64,000 nt of DNA from Albidovulum marisflavi (lineage in GTDB: Bacteria; Pseudomonadota; Alphaproteobacteria; Rhodobacterales; Rhodobacteraceae). The stretch covers positions 310,001 through 374,000 of the forward strand of contig NZ_JAOWKY010000003.1 in the NCBI RefSeq assembly GCF_025751435.1. Reading direction: 5' to 3'. Each line of letters begins with the position of its first letter. The first letter of the stretch is position 1. Position numbers and translations under genes: made by a program. The notes beneath the pieces were generated by a model. It saw nothing but the letters and a program-made list of their open reading frames with translations. It did no database searches and was not told the DNA's origin. This document shows, piece by piece, positions 17,428 through 26,019 of the stretch.

Positions 17428-18719
17428 GCGTCGAATTCCTGGTTTGTCTCGGGTCTCTTTTCTTCCTCGCCGGAATCGGCGTGCCGGTGGCCTATGCGAT
17501 CCTCGTGGCCGCGATCATCTATGTCGGCGCGGGCGGGCAGGGGATCGGGATCGTCGGCAAGAACCTTCTGGACGGCTTGTACCAGAGCTTCCTGTTGCTG
17601 GCCGTGCCGCTGTTCATCGTCGCGGCGAACATCATGAACGCGGGCACGATCTCGGACCGGCTCCTGGGTTTCTGCGTTGCGGTCGTGGGCCGGTTCCGTG
17701 GGGGGCTGGGTCATGTCAACGTCATGGCCTCGCTGATTTTTTCCGGCATGTCGGGCTCGGCTGTGGCGGATGCGGCGGGAATCGGGCGGATCATCATCGA
17801 CATGATGCGCAGGGATGGCCGCTTCCCGCCCGGCTACGCGGCCGCGATCACCGCGGCCTCGGCGACGATCGGGCCGATCATCCCGCCGTCGATCCCGATG
17901 GTGCTGTACGCGCTCGTCTCGAATGCCTCGATCGGCTACCTGTTCCTTGGAGGGATCCTGCCCGGTCTGTTCATGGGGGCGGTGCTGATGGCCATGAACG
18001 GGTGGCTGTCGCATCGGCGCGGCTTCGCGATCGAGGATCCCGTGCCCCTGCGCGCGCTGCCGCGTAAGACCGCGAACGCATTTCCCGCGCTGCTGATGCC
18101 CGCGATCCTGCTTTACGGGATCTACGGCGGGGTTACCACGCCGACAGAGGCCGCGGCGGTCGCCGCCTTTTACGCGCTGCTTCTGGCATCCCTGTTCTAC
18201 CGCGCCTTGTCGCTGCGCGCGCTCTACGCGATCCTGGTGGAATCCGCGCGGTCTTCGGCGGCGGTTGGCCTGGTGATCGGCGGCGCGCTGATCCTGAACT
18301 ACATCGTCGCATCCGAGAACATTCCGAACCTTCTGGCGGGATGGCTGGTTGCGATCGACGTGTCTCCGTTCGCGTTCCTGCTGACGGTGAACCTGCTGCT
18401 TCTGGTCCTTGGATGCTTCCTTGACGCGACGACGATCATTCTGGTCGTGATTCCCCTTTTCCTGCCGACGTGTCGCAACCTGGGCATCGACCTGGTGCAC
18501 TTCGGTGTCGTCGCGGTGGTCAACTGCATGATCGGCCTGATCACGCCGCCCTACGGGATATTGCTGTTTGTCATAAACGCGGTCACTGGGATCCCCCTGC
18601 GCGAGATCATCGCAGAGGTCTGGCCGTTTCTGGCGGTGCTGATCGTGGCCCTGCTGCTGATGATCCTCGTGCCCGAAATCGTTCTCTTCCTGCCGCGCCT
18701 GGCAGGCTACGAAGGCTGA
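17424..18719 (+). CDS. TRAP transporter large permease, DctM family
   Basis: Sodium-driven transport channel of the TRAP system, 431 aa with about 12 membrane segments. The DctM signatures are present: VPLFIVAANIMNAG, SGMSGSAVADAAGIGRI, the PPSIPMVLYALVSN region and the CLITPPYG-like MIGLITPPYGILLF. ATG 17424 overlaps the dctQ stop; a longer open frame upstream lies inside dctQ. The gene is followed 5 bp later by a shikimate-dehydrogenase homologue. Confidence 0.95.
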   Translation: MSVEFLVCLGSLFFLAGIGVPVAYAILVAAIIYVGAGGQGIGIVGKNLLDGLYQSFLLLAVPLFIVAANIMNAGTISDRLLGFCVAVVGRFRGGLGHVNVMASLIFSGMSGSAVADAAGIGRIIIDMMRRDGRFPPGYAAAITAASATIGPIIPPSIPMVLYALVSNASIGYLFLGGILPGLFMGAVLMAMNGWLSHRRGFAIEDPVPLRALPRKTANAFPALLMPAILLYGIYGGVTTPTEAAAVAAFYALLLASLFYRALSLRALYAILVESARSSAAVGLVIGGALILNYIVASENIPNLLAGWLVAIDVSPFAFLLTVNLLLLVLGCFLDATTIILVVIPLFLPTCRNLGIDLVHFGVVAVVNCMIGLITPPYGILLFVINAVTGIPLREIIAEVWPFLAVLIVALLLMILVPEIVLFLPRLAGYEG

Positions 18720-18724
18720 AACCC

Positions 18725-19567
18725 GTGCCAAAGATTCGCCTTGGACTGATCGGTGACAACATCCGCGCCTCACGCTCTCCCGACCTTCATCGGCTTGCGG
18801 GAGTGATGACCGGTCTCGATGTCAGCTACGATCTGTTCATACCGCCAGCGATGGGGATGGCTTTCGACACCGTTCTTGAAAACTGCCGCCGCGACGGCCT
18901 GGTTGGTGTGAACATCACTCTGCCCTACAAGGAGCGTGTTGTGAGCCTGGTGCGCATCGACGATCCCGCCATTGTCAGGATCGGATCGGCCAACACCGTG
19001 CGGTTTACCGACCGGGGCGCGCGTGGGTTCAACACCGATTACTCGGGGTTCGTCTCTGCCTACCGGCATGCGTTCGGAACCGCAGGCCCGGGGCGCGTCG
19101 CGCTGATCGGGGCGGGTGGTGTCGGCCGCGCCATCGCATTCGGCCTTTTGGCGCTAAAGGCCGATGAAATCGTACTTGTCGACACGGATCAGGTCCGCGC
19201 CGGTGCTCTTGCCACCACATTGTCAGCAGATGGCGTCGCGCGTGTGCGTATCGCGGGGATCGAGGCGCTGGCGCAAGCGGACGGTGTCGTGAATGCGACG
19301 CCCCTGGGGATGGTGGGCTATCCCGGATCGCCAGTCCCCGAGGGCATGTTTCCCCGCGACGGGTGGGCCTTCGACGCAGTCTACACCCCGGTGACCACGC
19401 CTTTCCGGGCTCAGGCGCTGGCAGCGGGCGCGCGATTTCTATCGGGATGGGAGCTTTTCTTCTTCCAGGGCATCGACGCGTTCGAGATTTTTACCGGATA
19501 TCGGCCAGACGACCTGCCGGCGCTGAGGCGCGCGCTTGGCGATCCCGGGCTTCGCATTGCGTCCTGA
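18725..19567 (+). CDS. Shikimate/quinate dehydrogenase family protein
   Basis: NAD(P)-dependent oxidoreductase of the AroE/YdiB family, 280 aa. Substrate-domain motifs SRSPDLHRLAG, the catalytic Lys in GVNITLPYKERV and the Asp in FNTDYSGF are intact. The nucleotide-binding glycine motif is GAGGVGRAIAFGL; the acidic residue after it (LVDTD) would favour NAD, as in catabolic quinate/shikimate dehydrogenases. I set the start at GTG 18725, 5 bp after dctM. A frame extension further upstream lies inside dctM. Co-transcription with the TRAP genes and linkage to type II dehydroquinase suggest a catabolic rather than biosynthetic role. Confidence 0.88.
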   Translation: MPKIRLGLIGDNIRASRSPDLHRLAGVMTGLDVSYDLFIPPAMGMAFDTVLENCRRDGLVGVNITLPYKERVVSLVRIDDPAIVRIGSANTVRFTDRGARGFNTDYSGFVSAYRHAFGTAGPGRVALIGAGGVGRAIAFGLLALKADEIVLVDTDQVRAGALATTLSADGVARVRIAGIEALAQADGVVNATPLGMVGYPGSPVPEGMFPRDGWAFDAVYTPVTTPFRAQALAAGARFLSGWELFFFQGIDAFEIFTGYRPDDLPALRRALGDPGLRIAS

Positions 19568-19720
19568 CCGCAGCCGACCGTCTGGTATGGTGTTGCCTTG
19601 GCCGATCGCTGCCGCCTGATCCAAGGTGCTCGCAAGGCCCCATGAAGCCGATTATCGCGCTGCCCTGCCGTTGAACTGCACCTGGAACGGCGTGGCCAAG
19701 CACCGCCATCTGTTTGCGCC

Positions 19721-21403
19721 GTGTTTACCTGTCGTTGCGATGCTTCGCCACGATCTGCGACGGGCGGTGCGACGGTGGCGGGAAGGGATCATAACCGGAC
19801 AGAAGTCTCAACCGGTGGCGCCATCGCCGCTCTGGCGGTCTTTGGCTTGGCCTCGAACATCCTGTCGCTTTCGGCTCCGCTTTTCATCCTGGTCGTCTAT
19901 GACGTCGTGCTGCCCGCCGGTTCGACCGAGACTCTCGCGGCGCTGCTTCTGATGCTGGCGTTTGCCCAGATCGTTCAGTCTCTTGTCGATCTGTCACGCG
20001 CGCGGATCCTTGCCCGGATCGGCGCCCGTTTGCGTCAGGCGGCACCGGCGCCCGCGGTGTTTCATGGCCGGACCGACAGCACGCCCGGCGCCGGCCTCCT
20101 GCAGGGACTGCTCTCATCCCCCGCAGCCTTGCAGGCGCTTGATCTGCCGCTGCTTCCGATCGTGTTGTGCGCGCTTTTCCTGCTTCATCCGCTGATGGGG
20201 TGGCTCGCCGTTTCTGGAATGGTCCTGCTGGCGGCGATTCGCGCGGCAGAATGGCGTCTTGCCGCCGACCCCGCGCAGCGGTTGGAGGTCTTGTCGGCGC
20301 AGTCGGCCTCGGACATGGCGCGGGCCGCGACGGCGGCGCCATTTCTGGCGGCAACCGGACAGGCGTCGGCCACGGCGCTTCGTTGGAAGGCCATCGATAG
20401 CGTTCTGTCCCACGGACATCTCCGGCTTTCTGACATAGGGGCTATGTCGACGATCCTGGCGCGCGGGCTTCGCGGTTTTCTGCAGTCTGCCGCGGTCGCG
20501 CTTGGAGCCTGGCTTGCGATAAGGGGCCAACTGAGCGGCGGCGCGATCGTCGCGGGATCGCTGCTCTTGTCACGCAGCCTCGGCCCGTTCGAACAGGCGC
20601 TGGCCATCTGGCCGTCTGCGTGCAGGGCCTGGCGGTTTTTGCGCCAGAGCGCGCCGGCGCCTACGACGCGGAGACCTTGGCAGGCTGGTGCCGGGATCGA
20701 GGCGCAGGGACTGACAGTGCGGCCAAACGGTCTGTGCATCCTGGATGATATCAGTTTCACCGTCGGCCCTGGCCAAGTCATGCTGGTCCTGGGGCGCTCG
20801 GGTTCGGGGAAAAGCGCGCTGATCAGAGCGATTGCCGGCGCGATGCCGCTGGACCAGGGGCGTTTGACGCTTGGCGGCGCAGCGATCTCGTCATCCGGTG
20901 CCTTCGCGCGGCCAAGCTTGGGATACCTGCCGGAACGACCGGTCTTCGGGCCGGGCAGCGTCGCCGAGGTCATCGCTGGATGGGGGGCGGCCCGATCTGC
21001 CGCGCGGGCGGCGGGGATTGAGGGGGCTATTCTTTCGCTGCCACAGGGCTTTGACACGCCGATATCGACCGCCGAGGATATCCTGTCCGGCGGGCAGCTA
21101 CGCCTTTTGGCTCTTGCCCGGGCCTTGTCCGGGAATCCGGAGGTTCTTTTGCTGGATGACCCCGACCCCGGCGGTGATGCCGAGGCGAGGGCCGTCCTTT
21201 TTGCCGCGTTGCGAGCGGCACGCGAGAGGGGCGCATGCGTCGTCGTGGCTGCGCGGCAGTCTACGCTTCTGCCGCTTTGTGATCTTGTCCTGATTCTGGA
21301 AGGTGGTCGGGCCCGTGCCTTTGGTCCCGTGGCAGAGGTTCTTCGCGACCTGCCGCGCCACCACTGGCAGTCCGCGGCTGGCCCGAAGGCAGGGGCGGCC
21401 TGA
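19721..21403 (+). CDS. Type I secretion ABC permease/ATPase (PrtD-like) with degenerate catalytic residues
   Basis: Fused membrane and ATPase half-transporter of the PrtD/LapB type, about 560 aa. Membrane helices lie in roughly residues 35–300 (the PLFILVVYDVVLPAGSTETL segment is typical). Walker A (GRSGSGKSA) and the LSGGQ signature are intact. However, the Q-loop reads GYLPE instead of GYLPQ, Walker B reads LLLDDP with Asp in place of the catalytic Glu, and the H-loop reads VVAARQS with no His. The GTG start is uncertain: an ATG at 19741 in another frame encodes a PrtD-like N-terminus, so a frameshift near 19800 is possible. The next gene is its HlyD-type partner; no TolC or RTX substrate is nearby. 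Confidence 0.8.
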   Translation: MFTCRCDASPRSATGGATVAGRDHNRTEVSTGGAIAALAVFGLASNILSLSAPLFILVVYDVVLPAGSTETLAALLLMLAFAQIVQSLVDLSRARILARIGARLRQAAPAPAVFHGRTDSTPGAGLLQGLLSSPAALQALDLPLLPIVLCALFLLHPLMGWLAVSGMVLLAAIRAAEWRLAADPAQRLEVLSAQSASDMARAATAAPFLAATGQASATALRWKAIDSVLSHGHLRLSDIGAMSTILARGLRGFLQSAAVALGAWLAIRGQLSGGAIVAGSLLLSRSLGPFEQALAIWPSACRAWRFLRQSAPAPTTRRPWQAGAGIEAQGLTVRPNGLCILDDISFTVGPGQVMLVLGRSGSGKSALIRAIAGAMPLDQGRLTLGGAAISSSGAFARPSLGYLPERPVFGPGSVAEVIAGWGAARSAARAAGIEGAILSLPQGFDTPISTAEDILSGGQLRLLALARALSGNPEVLLLDDPDPGGDAEARAVLFAALRAARERGACVVVAARQSTLLPLCDLVLILEGGRARAFGPVAEVLRDLPRHHWQSAAGPKAGAA

Positions 21404-22704
21404 TGCCGCGAAGGCAGAAATCCCCGGCGCTGCGCGGCAGTATCCTTCTGGGGCTGGTGGCGCTGTCGCTGTTCGTCGGGGCGACGGTCCCCGCCTCGGT
21501 GTTCATGTCGATCGACGGCGCCCTTATTCTGTCCGGACGCGTGCAGAACATGCCGGAGCCGGTGCAGGTTCAGGTTGTGGATGGCGGGGTCTTGCTGGAT
21601 GTCACCGTCTCTCCGGGGCAGCGCGTTCGCCAGGGTGAAACGGTCGCACGGCTGGACGCTAGTTCGCTTGCGGCCGAGCGCGACCTGCTGCGGCGAGAGC
21701 GCTTTGAAGCGGCCCTGCGCCGCGAGGTTTATCTGGCCGAAAAGGCAGGCCGCGCGACGCTTGACCTGACGTGTTGCGGTGACGCGACCGTTTCGGATCC
21801 GGTCTGGGCCTCCGCACGTCGTGCTGCCGCGCTGGATCTGTTCGACGCGCGCCGCGACAGCCGCCGCGCGGACATGGATGTCCTGATAGCGCAGTTGCAG
21901 GACGCCACCAGTCGGCGTGAGGGGCTTGAGGCAGAGCGAACGATCCTTGAACGTCGCGTTTCGCTTGCCGCTCGGGATCGGGCACAGGTCGCGAGGCTCG
22001 CAGACGCCGGGCTTGCACTTGCCTACCGCGTTGGCGCTCTGGAGCGGGAGGAAGCCGATATTGCCGGAGCGATCGCCCGGCTTGACGCGGCAATCCACCA
22101 GGCTCAACGCAACGGGCAGGCGGCCGCGCAAGAGATTGACGCGCGCAGGGCGTCATGGCGGCGGGAAACCGAGGAGTCCTTGGCTGAAGCTGATCACGAG
22201 GCGGTTCTGTTGGGCGCGCGGATTGCCGAAGTTGACCGGCGGATCGCTCGTTCGCGGATCGTGGCGCCGGTCGGTGGAACCGTGGTTGACCAGCCTCCCG
22301 TTCCCGGCGCCGTTCTGGCCGCGGGGCAGGTCGTCGTGACACTCGCCCCCGCCGGGGCAGCGCTGCGCGTGATCGCACCGATTGACCCCGGCGATATGGA
22401 TGCGGTTCGGTCCGGTCAGCCAGCGCGGCTCAGGCTGACGGCGTTTTCCGGCGCGATGACTCCCGAAATTCCCGCACGGCTCGAGAAGCTTTCCGTCATG
22501 CCCCTGACGGACGAACGCAGTGGAAGGCTTTACTACGAGGCCCGTTTCAAACCCGAAGCCGCGGCGTTGGAATCCCTGCCCCGACCGGGCCTTCTGTCCG
22601 CGATGCCGGTCGAGATCTTCGTTCGGACCGAACCGAGAACGCCGCTCACGTTCCTGAGCCGCGCGCTGTCGGACTACTTCGCGCGTGCCCTGCGCGGCGG
22701 CTGA
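21403..22704 (+). CDS. HlyD-family membrane fusion protein of type I secretion
   Basis: Periplasmic adaptor of 433 aa. It has one N-terminal membrane segment (GSILLGLVALSLFVGATVPA), then a lipoyl-like segment (DGGVLLDVTVSPGQRVRQGE), a long coiled coil over about 85–280 rich in Arg, Glu and Ala, a second half-lipoyl (IVAPVGGTVVDQPPVPGAVL) and a beta-barrel C-terminus. Its ATG overlaps the stop of the ABC gene (TGATG), so both are coupled. It would bridge the ABC protein to an outer-membrane TolC encoded elsewhere. It ends one base before the convergent Lrp gene. Confidence 0.9.
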   Translation: MPRRQKSPALRGSILLGLVALSLFVGATVPASVFMSIDGALILSGRVQNMPEPVQVQVVDGGVLLDVTVSPGQRVRQGETVARLDASSLAAERDLLRRERFEAALRREVYLAEKAGRATLDLTCCGDATVSDPVWASARRAAALDLFDARRDSRRADMDVLIAQLQDATSRREGLEAERTILERRVSLAARDRAQVARLADAGLALAYRVGALEREEADIAGAIARLDAAIHQAQRNGQAAAQEIDARRASWRRETEESLAEADHEAVLLGARIAEVDRRIARSRIVAPVGGTVVDQPPVPGAVLAAGQVVVTLAPAGAALRVIAPIDPGDMDAVRSGQPARLRLTAFSGAMTPEIPARLEKLSVMPLTDERSGRLYYEARFKPEAAALESLPRPGLLSAMPVEIFVRTEPRTPLTFLSRALSDYFARALRGG

Positions 22705-23160
22705 TCACATGGTTGGAAGCGCCGCGCGTTCCACCATGCTGCGCAACGCAAAGGACGACCGCACCGACCTGATACCGGGCACTCGCATCAGGCGTTCCTC
22801 GAGAAATCGGTCGAAATCGGCGAGATCGGCGGCAACGACCCGCATGAGGATGTCGCGCGACCCGGTCATCAGATGACACTCCATCACCCGGTCGAAGCCG
22901 CGGATTGCGCGCTCGAACGTGTCGATCGCCTCTTTCGACTGCGTTTCCAGTTCAACCCATATGAATACCGACACCGGCAGGCCCAGGGCCTTCTGGTCGA
23001 TCCGCGCCGTGTAGCCGCGAATGACGTGGTCGCCTTCCAGTCGCGCGACGCGCCGTGCGCAGGGCGTCGGGGACAGTCCGACGGCGTTGGCGAGGTCGGT
23101 CATGCTCATTCGGCCGTCCCGCTGAAGCGTGGCGATGATGCGCCGATCGATGGCGTCCAT
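22705..23160 (-). CDS. Lrp/AsnC-family regulator
   Basis: Leucine-responsive-type regulator of about 151 aa. An N-terminal helix-turn-helix (MDAIDRRIIATLQRDGRMSM, LANAVGLSPTPCARRVARLE) is followed by the AsnC ligand-binding domain with HLMTGSRDILMRVV. I prefer ATG 23160 because GGAG lies 9 bases before it; ATG 23175 would add five residues. It is divergent from the leucine-dehydrogenase gene at 23292, which it probably regulates in response to an amino acid. Confidence 0.93.
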   Translation of the reverse strand: MDAIDRRIIATLQRDGRMSMTDLANAVGLSPTPCARRVARLEGDHVIRGYTARIDQKALGLPVSVFIWVELETQSKEAIDTFERAIRGFDRVMECHLMTGSRDILMRVVAADLADFDRFLEERLMRVPGIRSVRSSFALRSMVERAALPTM

Positions 23161-23291
23161 GGCGGAAATCTCCATACTTGTGTCAAAAAATAGAGAAAAA
23201 CCGCGCTATGTCCAGATTGGCGATCAGAGAACGCCGAAATCCCCCAAAGTCTTGGTGATATACTCTGCACGGGAAGAGTGCGGAGGACACT

Positions 23292-24341
23292 ATGCAAATC
23301 ACCCGGCTGGACATCGACAGCCATGAGGAAGTCTATCGGCTTCGGGATCCGAACAGCGGGTTGACCGGTTTCATTGCGATCCATTCCACGCAACTTGGCC
23401 CCGCGGCGGGCGGTCTGCGCATGCGCCCTTACGAGGACGAGAGCGAGGCGCTGCGGGATGTGCTCCGGCTATCACACGGCATGACCTTGAAGAACGCCGC
23501 GGCCGGGCTCCCGTTGGGGGGCGGCAAGGCGGTGATCATCGGCGATCCGGCAGCCCGCAAGACGCCCGCGCTTCTGCAGGCCGTCGGGCGTGCGGTCGAA
23601 AGCCTTGAGGGGCGTTACTGGACGGCTGAAGACATGGGGATGACGACGGCTGACATGGCCGTCATTGCAACTGAAACACGCCATGTCGCAGGCTTGGCCG
23701 AGGGGCTCCATGGGTCCGGCGATCCATCCCCCGTCACGGCGCGGGGCGTGTTCAATGCGATCCGCACCGCACTTCGCCAGCGTTTCGGCGCCGATGATCT
23801 TGCGGGACGGGTCGTTGCGGTCCAGGGGTTGGGCAATGTCGGACGCAATCTTTGCGCGTTGCTTCACGCCGCGGGTGCCCGGCTGATCGTGGCCGATGTC
23901 GATCCGGTTCGCGTCGTGCAGGCGGTTGAGGACTGGGGGGCAGAGGTGGCCGAAGTGGCCCGTATCCACGCTTCAAGCGCCGACGTATTTGCGCCGTGCG
24001 CGATCGGCGGGATCCTGAACGAACGGACCGTGCCGGAGGTCGCCGCCGCCATCGTCGCGGGTGCCGCGAACAACCAGTTGGCCGCGCCAGGGGACGCCGT
24101 GGCGCTGCATCGGCGCGGCATCCTGTACGCTCCGGATTTCGTCGCGAACGGCGGCGGGATCATCAACGTTGCCGCGGAAATTCTGCGATGCCCCGACCGC
24201 GAAACCTGGGTCGCCGAGAAACTCGCGCGGCTTGACGCGACGATGGGCGCGATCTTGGCACGCGCCGCCGCCGAAAATGTCGGGCCGAACGAGGTCGCGG
24301 AGCGGGTGGTGGCGGAGCGCATGGCCGCGCAGGCCGCATGA
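23292..24341 (+). CDS. Leucine/branched-chain amino acid dehydrogenase family (Glu/Leu/Phe/Val dehydrogenase)
   Basis: NAD-dependent oxidative deaminase of 349 aa. Motifs are GPAAGGLRMRPYEDESEALR, MTLKNAAAGLPLGGGKAVI with both active-site Lys residues, the Asp in WTAEDMGMTTADM, and the NAD glycine motif QGLGNVGRNL. The length fits leucine, valine or phenylalanine dehydrogenase rather than glutamate dehydrogenase (usually above 410 aa). GGAGG precedes ATG 23292. It is divergent from an Lrp-type regulator. Substrate choice among branched-chain and aromatic amino acids cannot be read with confidence. Confidence 0.93.
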   Translation: MQITRLDIDSHEEVYRLRDPNSGLTGFIAIHSTQLGPAAGGLRMRPYEDESEALRDVLRLSHGMTLKNAAAGLPLGGGKAVIIGDPAARKTPALLQAVGRAVESLEGRYWTAEDMGMTTADMAVIATETRHVAGLAEGLHGSGDPSPVTARGVFNAIRTALRQRFGADDLAGRVVAVQGLGNVGRNLCALLHAAGARLIVADVDPVRVVQAVEDWGAEVAEVARIHASSADVFAPCAIGGILNERTVPEVAAAIVAGAANNQLAAPGDAVALHRRGILYAPDFVANGGGIINVAAEILRCPDRETWVAEKLARLDATMGAILARAAAENVGPNEVAERVVAERMAAQAA

Positions 24342-24404
24342 GGGACTTGACCTTGACCGCCGGCGGGTCGATCAATGGCCGGCTTTGAGGCAGGAGGCAA
24401 TGGG

Positions 24405-24602
24405 ATGAAATTCTCGGTTCCCGACATGAGTTGCGGCCACTGCAAGGCGGCGGTCGAGCGTGCCATCGTATCGCAGGACGCTGCGGCCCGCGTTACGGTC
24501 GATCTTGGCGCCCGGGAGGTCGAGGTGGAAGGCGCCCTTGATGCGGACAGGGTGATCGCCGCCCTCGCGTCCGAAGGCTACCCCGCAACCCGGCTTGGCT
24601 AA
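24405..24602 (+). CDS. Small heavy-metal-associated (CopZ-like) protein
   Basis: Copper-chaperone-type protein of 65 aa made of a single HMA ferredoxin-like fold. The metal motif is MSCGHCKAAVE (the family's MxCxxC). AGGAGG lies upstream of ATG 24405; an upstream in-frame start at 24375 lacks one. It probably delivers Cu(I) to a copper ATPase or to other proteins in the cytoplasm. No copper ATPase is adjacent, although a PCuAC chaperone lies 1 kb away. Confidence 0.92.
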   Translation: MKFSVPDMSCGHCKAAVERAIVSQDAAARVTVDLGAREVEVEGALDADRVIAALASEGYPATRLG

Positions 24603-24690
24603 GGCCGGGATTGCCAACGGCGTTCTTGGTGGGCATACTCTCGCGCCGTGAACCATGGCTGGGCTAAAAAGGCCGTGCATAGGGGGCAGT

Positions 24691-25005
24691 ATGAAGATCG
24701 CGCGTCGGGTCGCGGCGATTGCCGCATCGGGTTTTATTTGTGCTGGGGTGGCTCAGGCAGGGCCTGTCGAAACCGCGTGCCTGAAGTCGGGAAGCGCCTC
24801 GGCAAGCCCGGCTATCTGCACCTGCATCCAGTATGTCGCGGACATGACGCTTTCCGGCTCCGACCAGAAGATGGCCGCCAAGTTCATCAAGGATCCCGAC
24901 AGGGCGCAGGAAATTCGCACCTCCGACAACGCCAAGCACGAGGCGTTCTGGCTGCGCTACAAGAACTTCGGTGAAACCGCCGAAACCTTCTGCGCTCAGG
25001 GCTGA
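24691..25005 (+). CDS. Small secreted cysteine-containing protein of unknown function
   Basis: A 104-aa protein I do not recognise. The N-terminus is a clear signal peptide (MKIARRVAAIAASGFICAGV, cleavage near AQA|GP). The mature part of about 80 residues has four Cys residues (ETACLK, AICTCIQ, ETFCAQ), so two disulfides or a metal site are possible, and is otherwise helical and charged. GGGGGC precedes ATG 24691; an upstream start at 24655 would put the signal peptide too far in. Its 3' end overlaps the convergent tyrosine phosphatase gene by 10 bases. Confidence 0.75.
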   Translation: MKIARRVAAIAASGFICAGVAQAGPVETACLKSGSASASPAICTCIQYVADMTLSGSDQKMAAKFIKDPDRAQEIRTSDNAKHEAFWLRYKNFGETAETFCAQG

Positions 25006-25457
25006 GACGCGATCCGATCCAGAAATCCGTCGGCCGCGCGCTCGATCAGATCCAGCGCCGCGTCGAAGTCCCGCGTGAAATAGGGGTCGGGCACCTCGGT
25101 CGCGCCGCAGCCGGGGGCGTGGTCGAGAAACAGCCGGACGGGTGTCTGATTTCCCTTGGGGCGCAGGGCTTCGACCGCCTGCTGGTTCGCGCGATCCATG
25201 ACAAGGACGACGTCGAAGCGCCCAAAGTCCTGCGCCAGGAATTGACGCGCCCTGAGCGGTGCCAGGTCGTAACCGCGAAGCGCGGCGGCGCGGATCATGG
25301 GCGGATAGGGTGGTTGTCCCACATGCCAGTCGCCGGTTCCTGCGCTGTCCAGCGACACCGCCACGCCGCGTTCGTGCGCCTTGGCACGGACGACAGCTTC
25401 GGCCGCCGGTGATCGGCAGATATTGCCGAGACAAACGAAGATAGCATTGAGCGTCAT
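24996..25457 (-). CDS. Low-molecular-weight protein-tyrosine phosphatase
   Basis: Cytoplasmic phosphatase of 153 aa. The P-loop CLGNICRSPAAE (C-x5-R-S) is at residues 9–20 and the general-acid Asp is in DPYFTRDFD near the C-terminus; MDRANQ also fits the family. Members act on tyrosine kinases of exopolysaccharide synthesis or on arginine phosphate, but no kinase partner is nearby. It overlaps the convergent small secreted protein gene by 10 bases. Confidence 0.94.
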   Translation of the reverse strand: MTLNAIFVCLGNICRSPAAEAVVRAKAHERGVAVSLDSAGTGDWHVGQPPYPPMIRAAALRGYDLAPLRARQFLAQDFGRFDVVLVMDRANQQAVEALRPKGNQTPVRLFLDHAPGCGATEVPDPYFTRDFDAALDLIERAADGFLDRIASQP

Positions 25458-25561
25458 GATGTCAGCGCTACGCGAGCGTCCTGACCGATGTCAATTCCGG
25501 CCGCTGGACATGCGGCGGAAACGGGCCTTGCGGGCCCACTCCGCCGCACGATTGCCGGTTC

Positions 25562-25990
25562 TTAGCGGCTGTTGTCGACCGGGATTTCGACCGTGATTTC
25601 ACCGGCCTGTTCGAAGGTCAGAGTGACGGTCAGCGCTTCGCCCGGCGCGTCCTTGAGCCCCATGAACATGAGGTGATCACCGCCGCGGGCCAGCGCATGG
25701 GTGCCGCCGGCGGGGAGGGCGATGCCGTCCTCGATCGCCATCATCTGCATCGTGCCGTCAGCGGTCTGCTTGTGGGTGTGCAGTTCCGCCTTCATCGCCA
25801 CATCCGAGGCTGCGCCGACCAACCGGTCATCGACGTCGGAATGATTTTCGATCATGAAGAAGGCCGCGCCTGCGTTGGACCCCGGCATGATGCGGGCATA
25901 GGCGTCAGAGATCATCATGCCGTCTTCCGCGAAGGCGGGGGTGGCGACGGCGAGGGAAAGCGCGGCAAGCGCGGATTTGAACGTTTTCAT
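25562..25990 (-). CDS. PCuAC-family periplasmic copper chaperone
   Basis: Secreted protein of 142 aa with a signal peptide (MKTFKSALAALSLAVATPAF). The mature domain has the Cu(I) ligand set of PCuAC proteins: an early Met-rich stretch with His (ELHTHKQTADGTMQMM) and HLMFMGLKDAPGE. It probably supplies copper for assembly of the CuA site of cytochrome oxidase. It lies 29 bp downstream of another small secreted protein gene on the same strand, forming a two-gene unit. Confidence 0.92.
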   Translation of the reverse strand: MKTFKSALAALSLAVATPAFAEDGMMISDAYARIMPGSNAGAAFFMIENHSDVDDRLVGAASDVAMKAELHTHKQTADGTMQMMAIEDGIALPAGGTHALARGGDHLMFMGLKDAPGEALTVTLTFEQAGEITVEIPVDNSR

Positions 25991-26019
25991 TGTCTTGTCC
26001 TGTCAGTGAAGTTTGGGTT

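Noticed and set aside
15850-18719. TRAP transporter as the taurine importer TauKLM
   Set aside because: It lies among FCD-GntR regulators, dehydroquinase and a shikimate-dehydrogenase homologue, 9 kb from xsc and 10 kb from tpa, with no CTGGAC repeat before it; an organic acid is a better guess.
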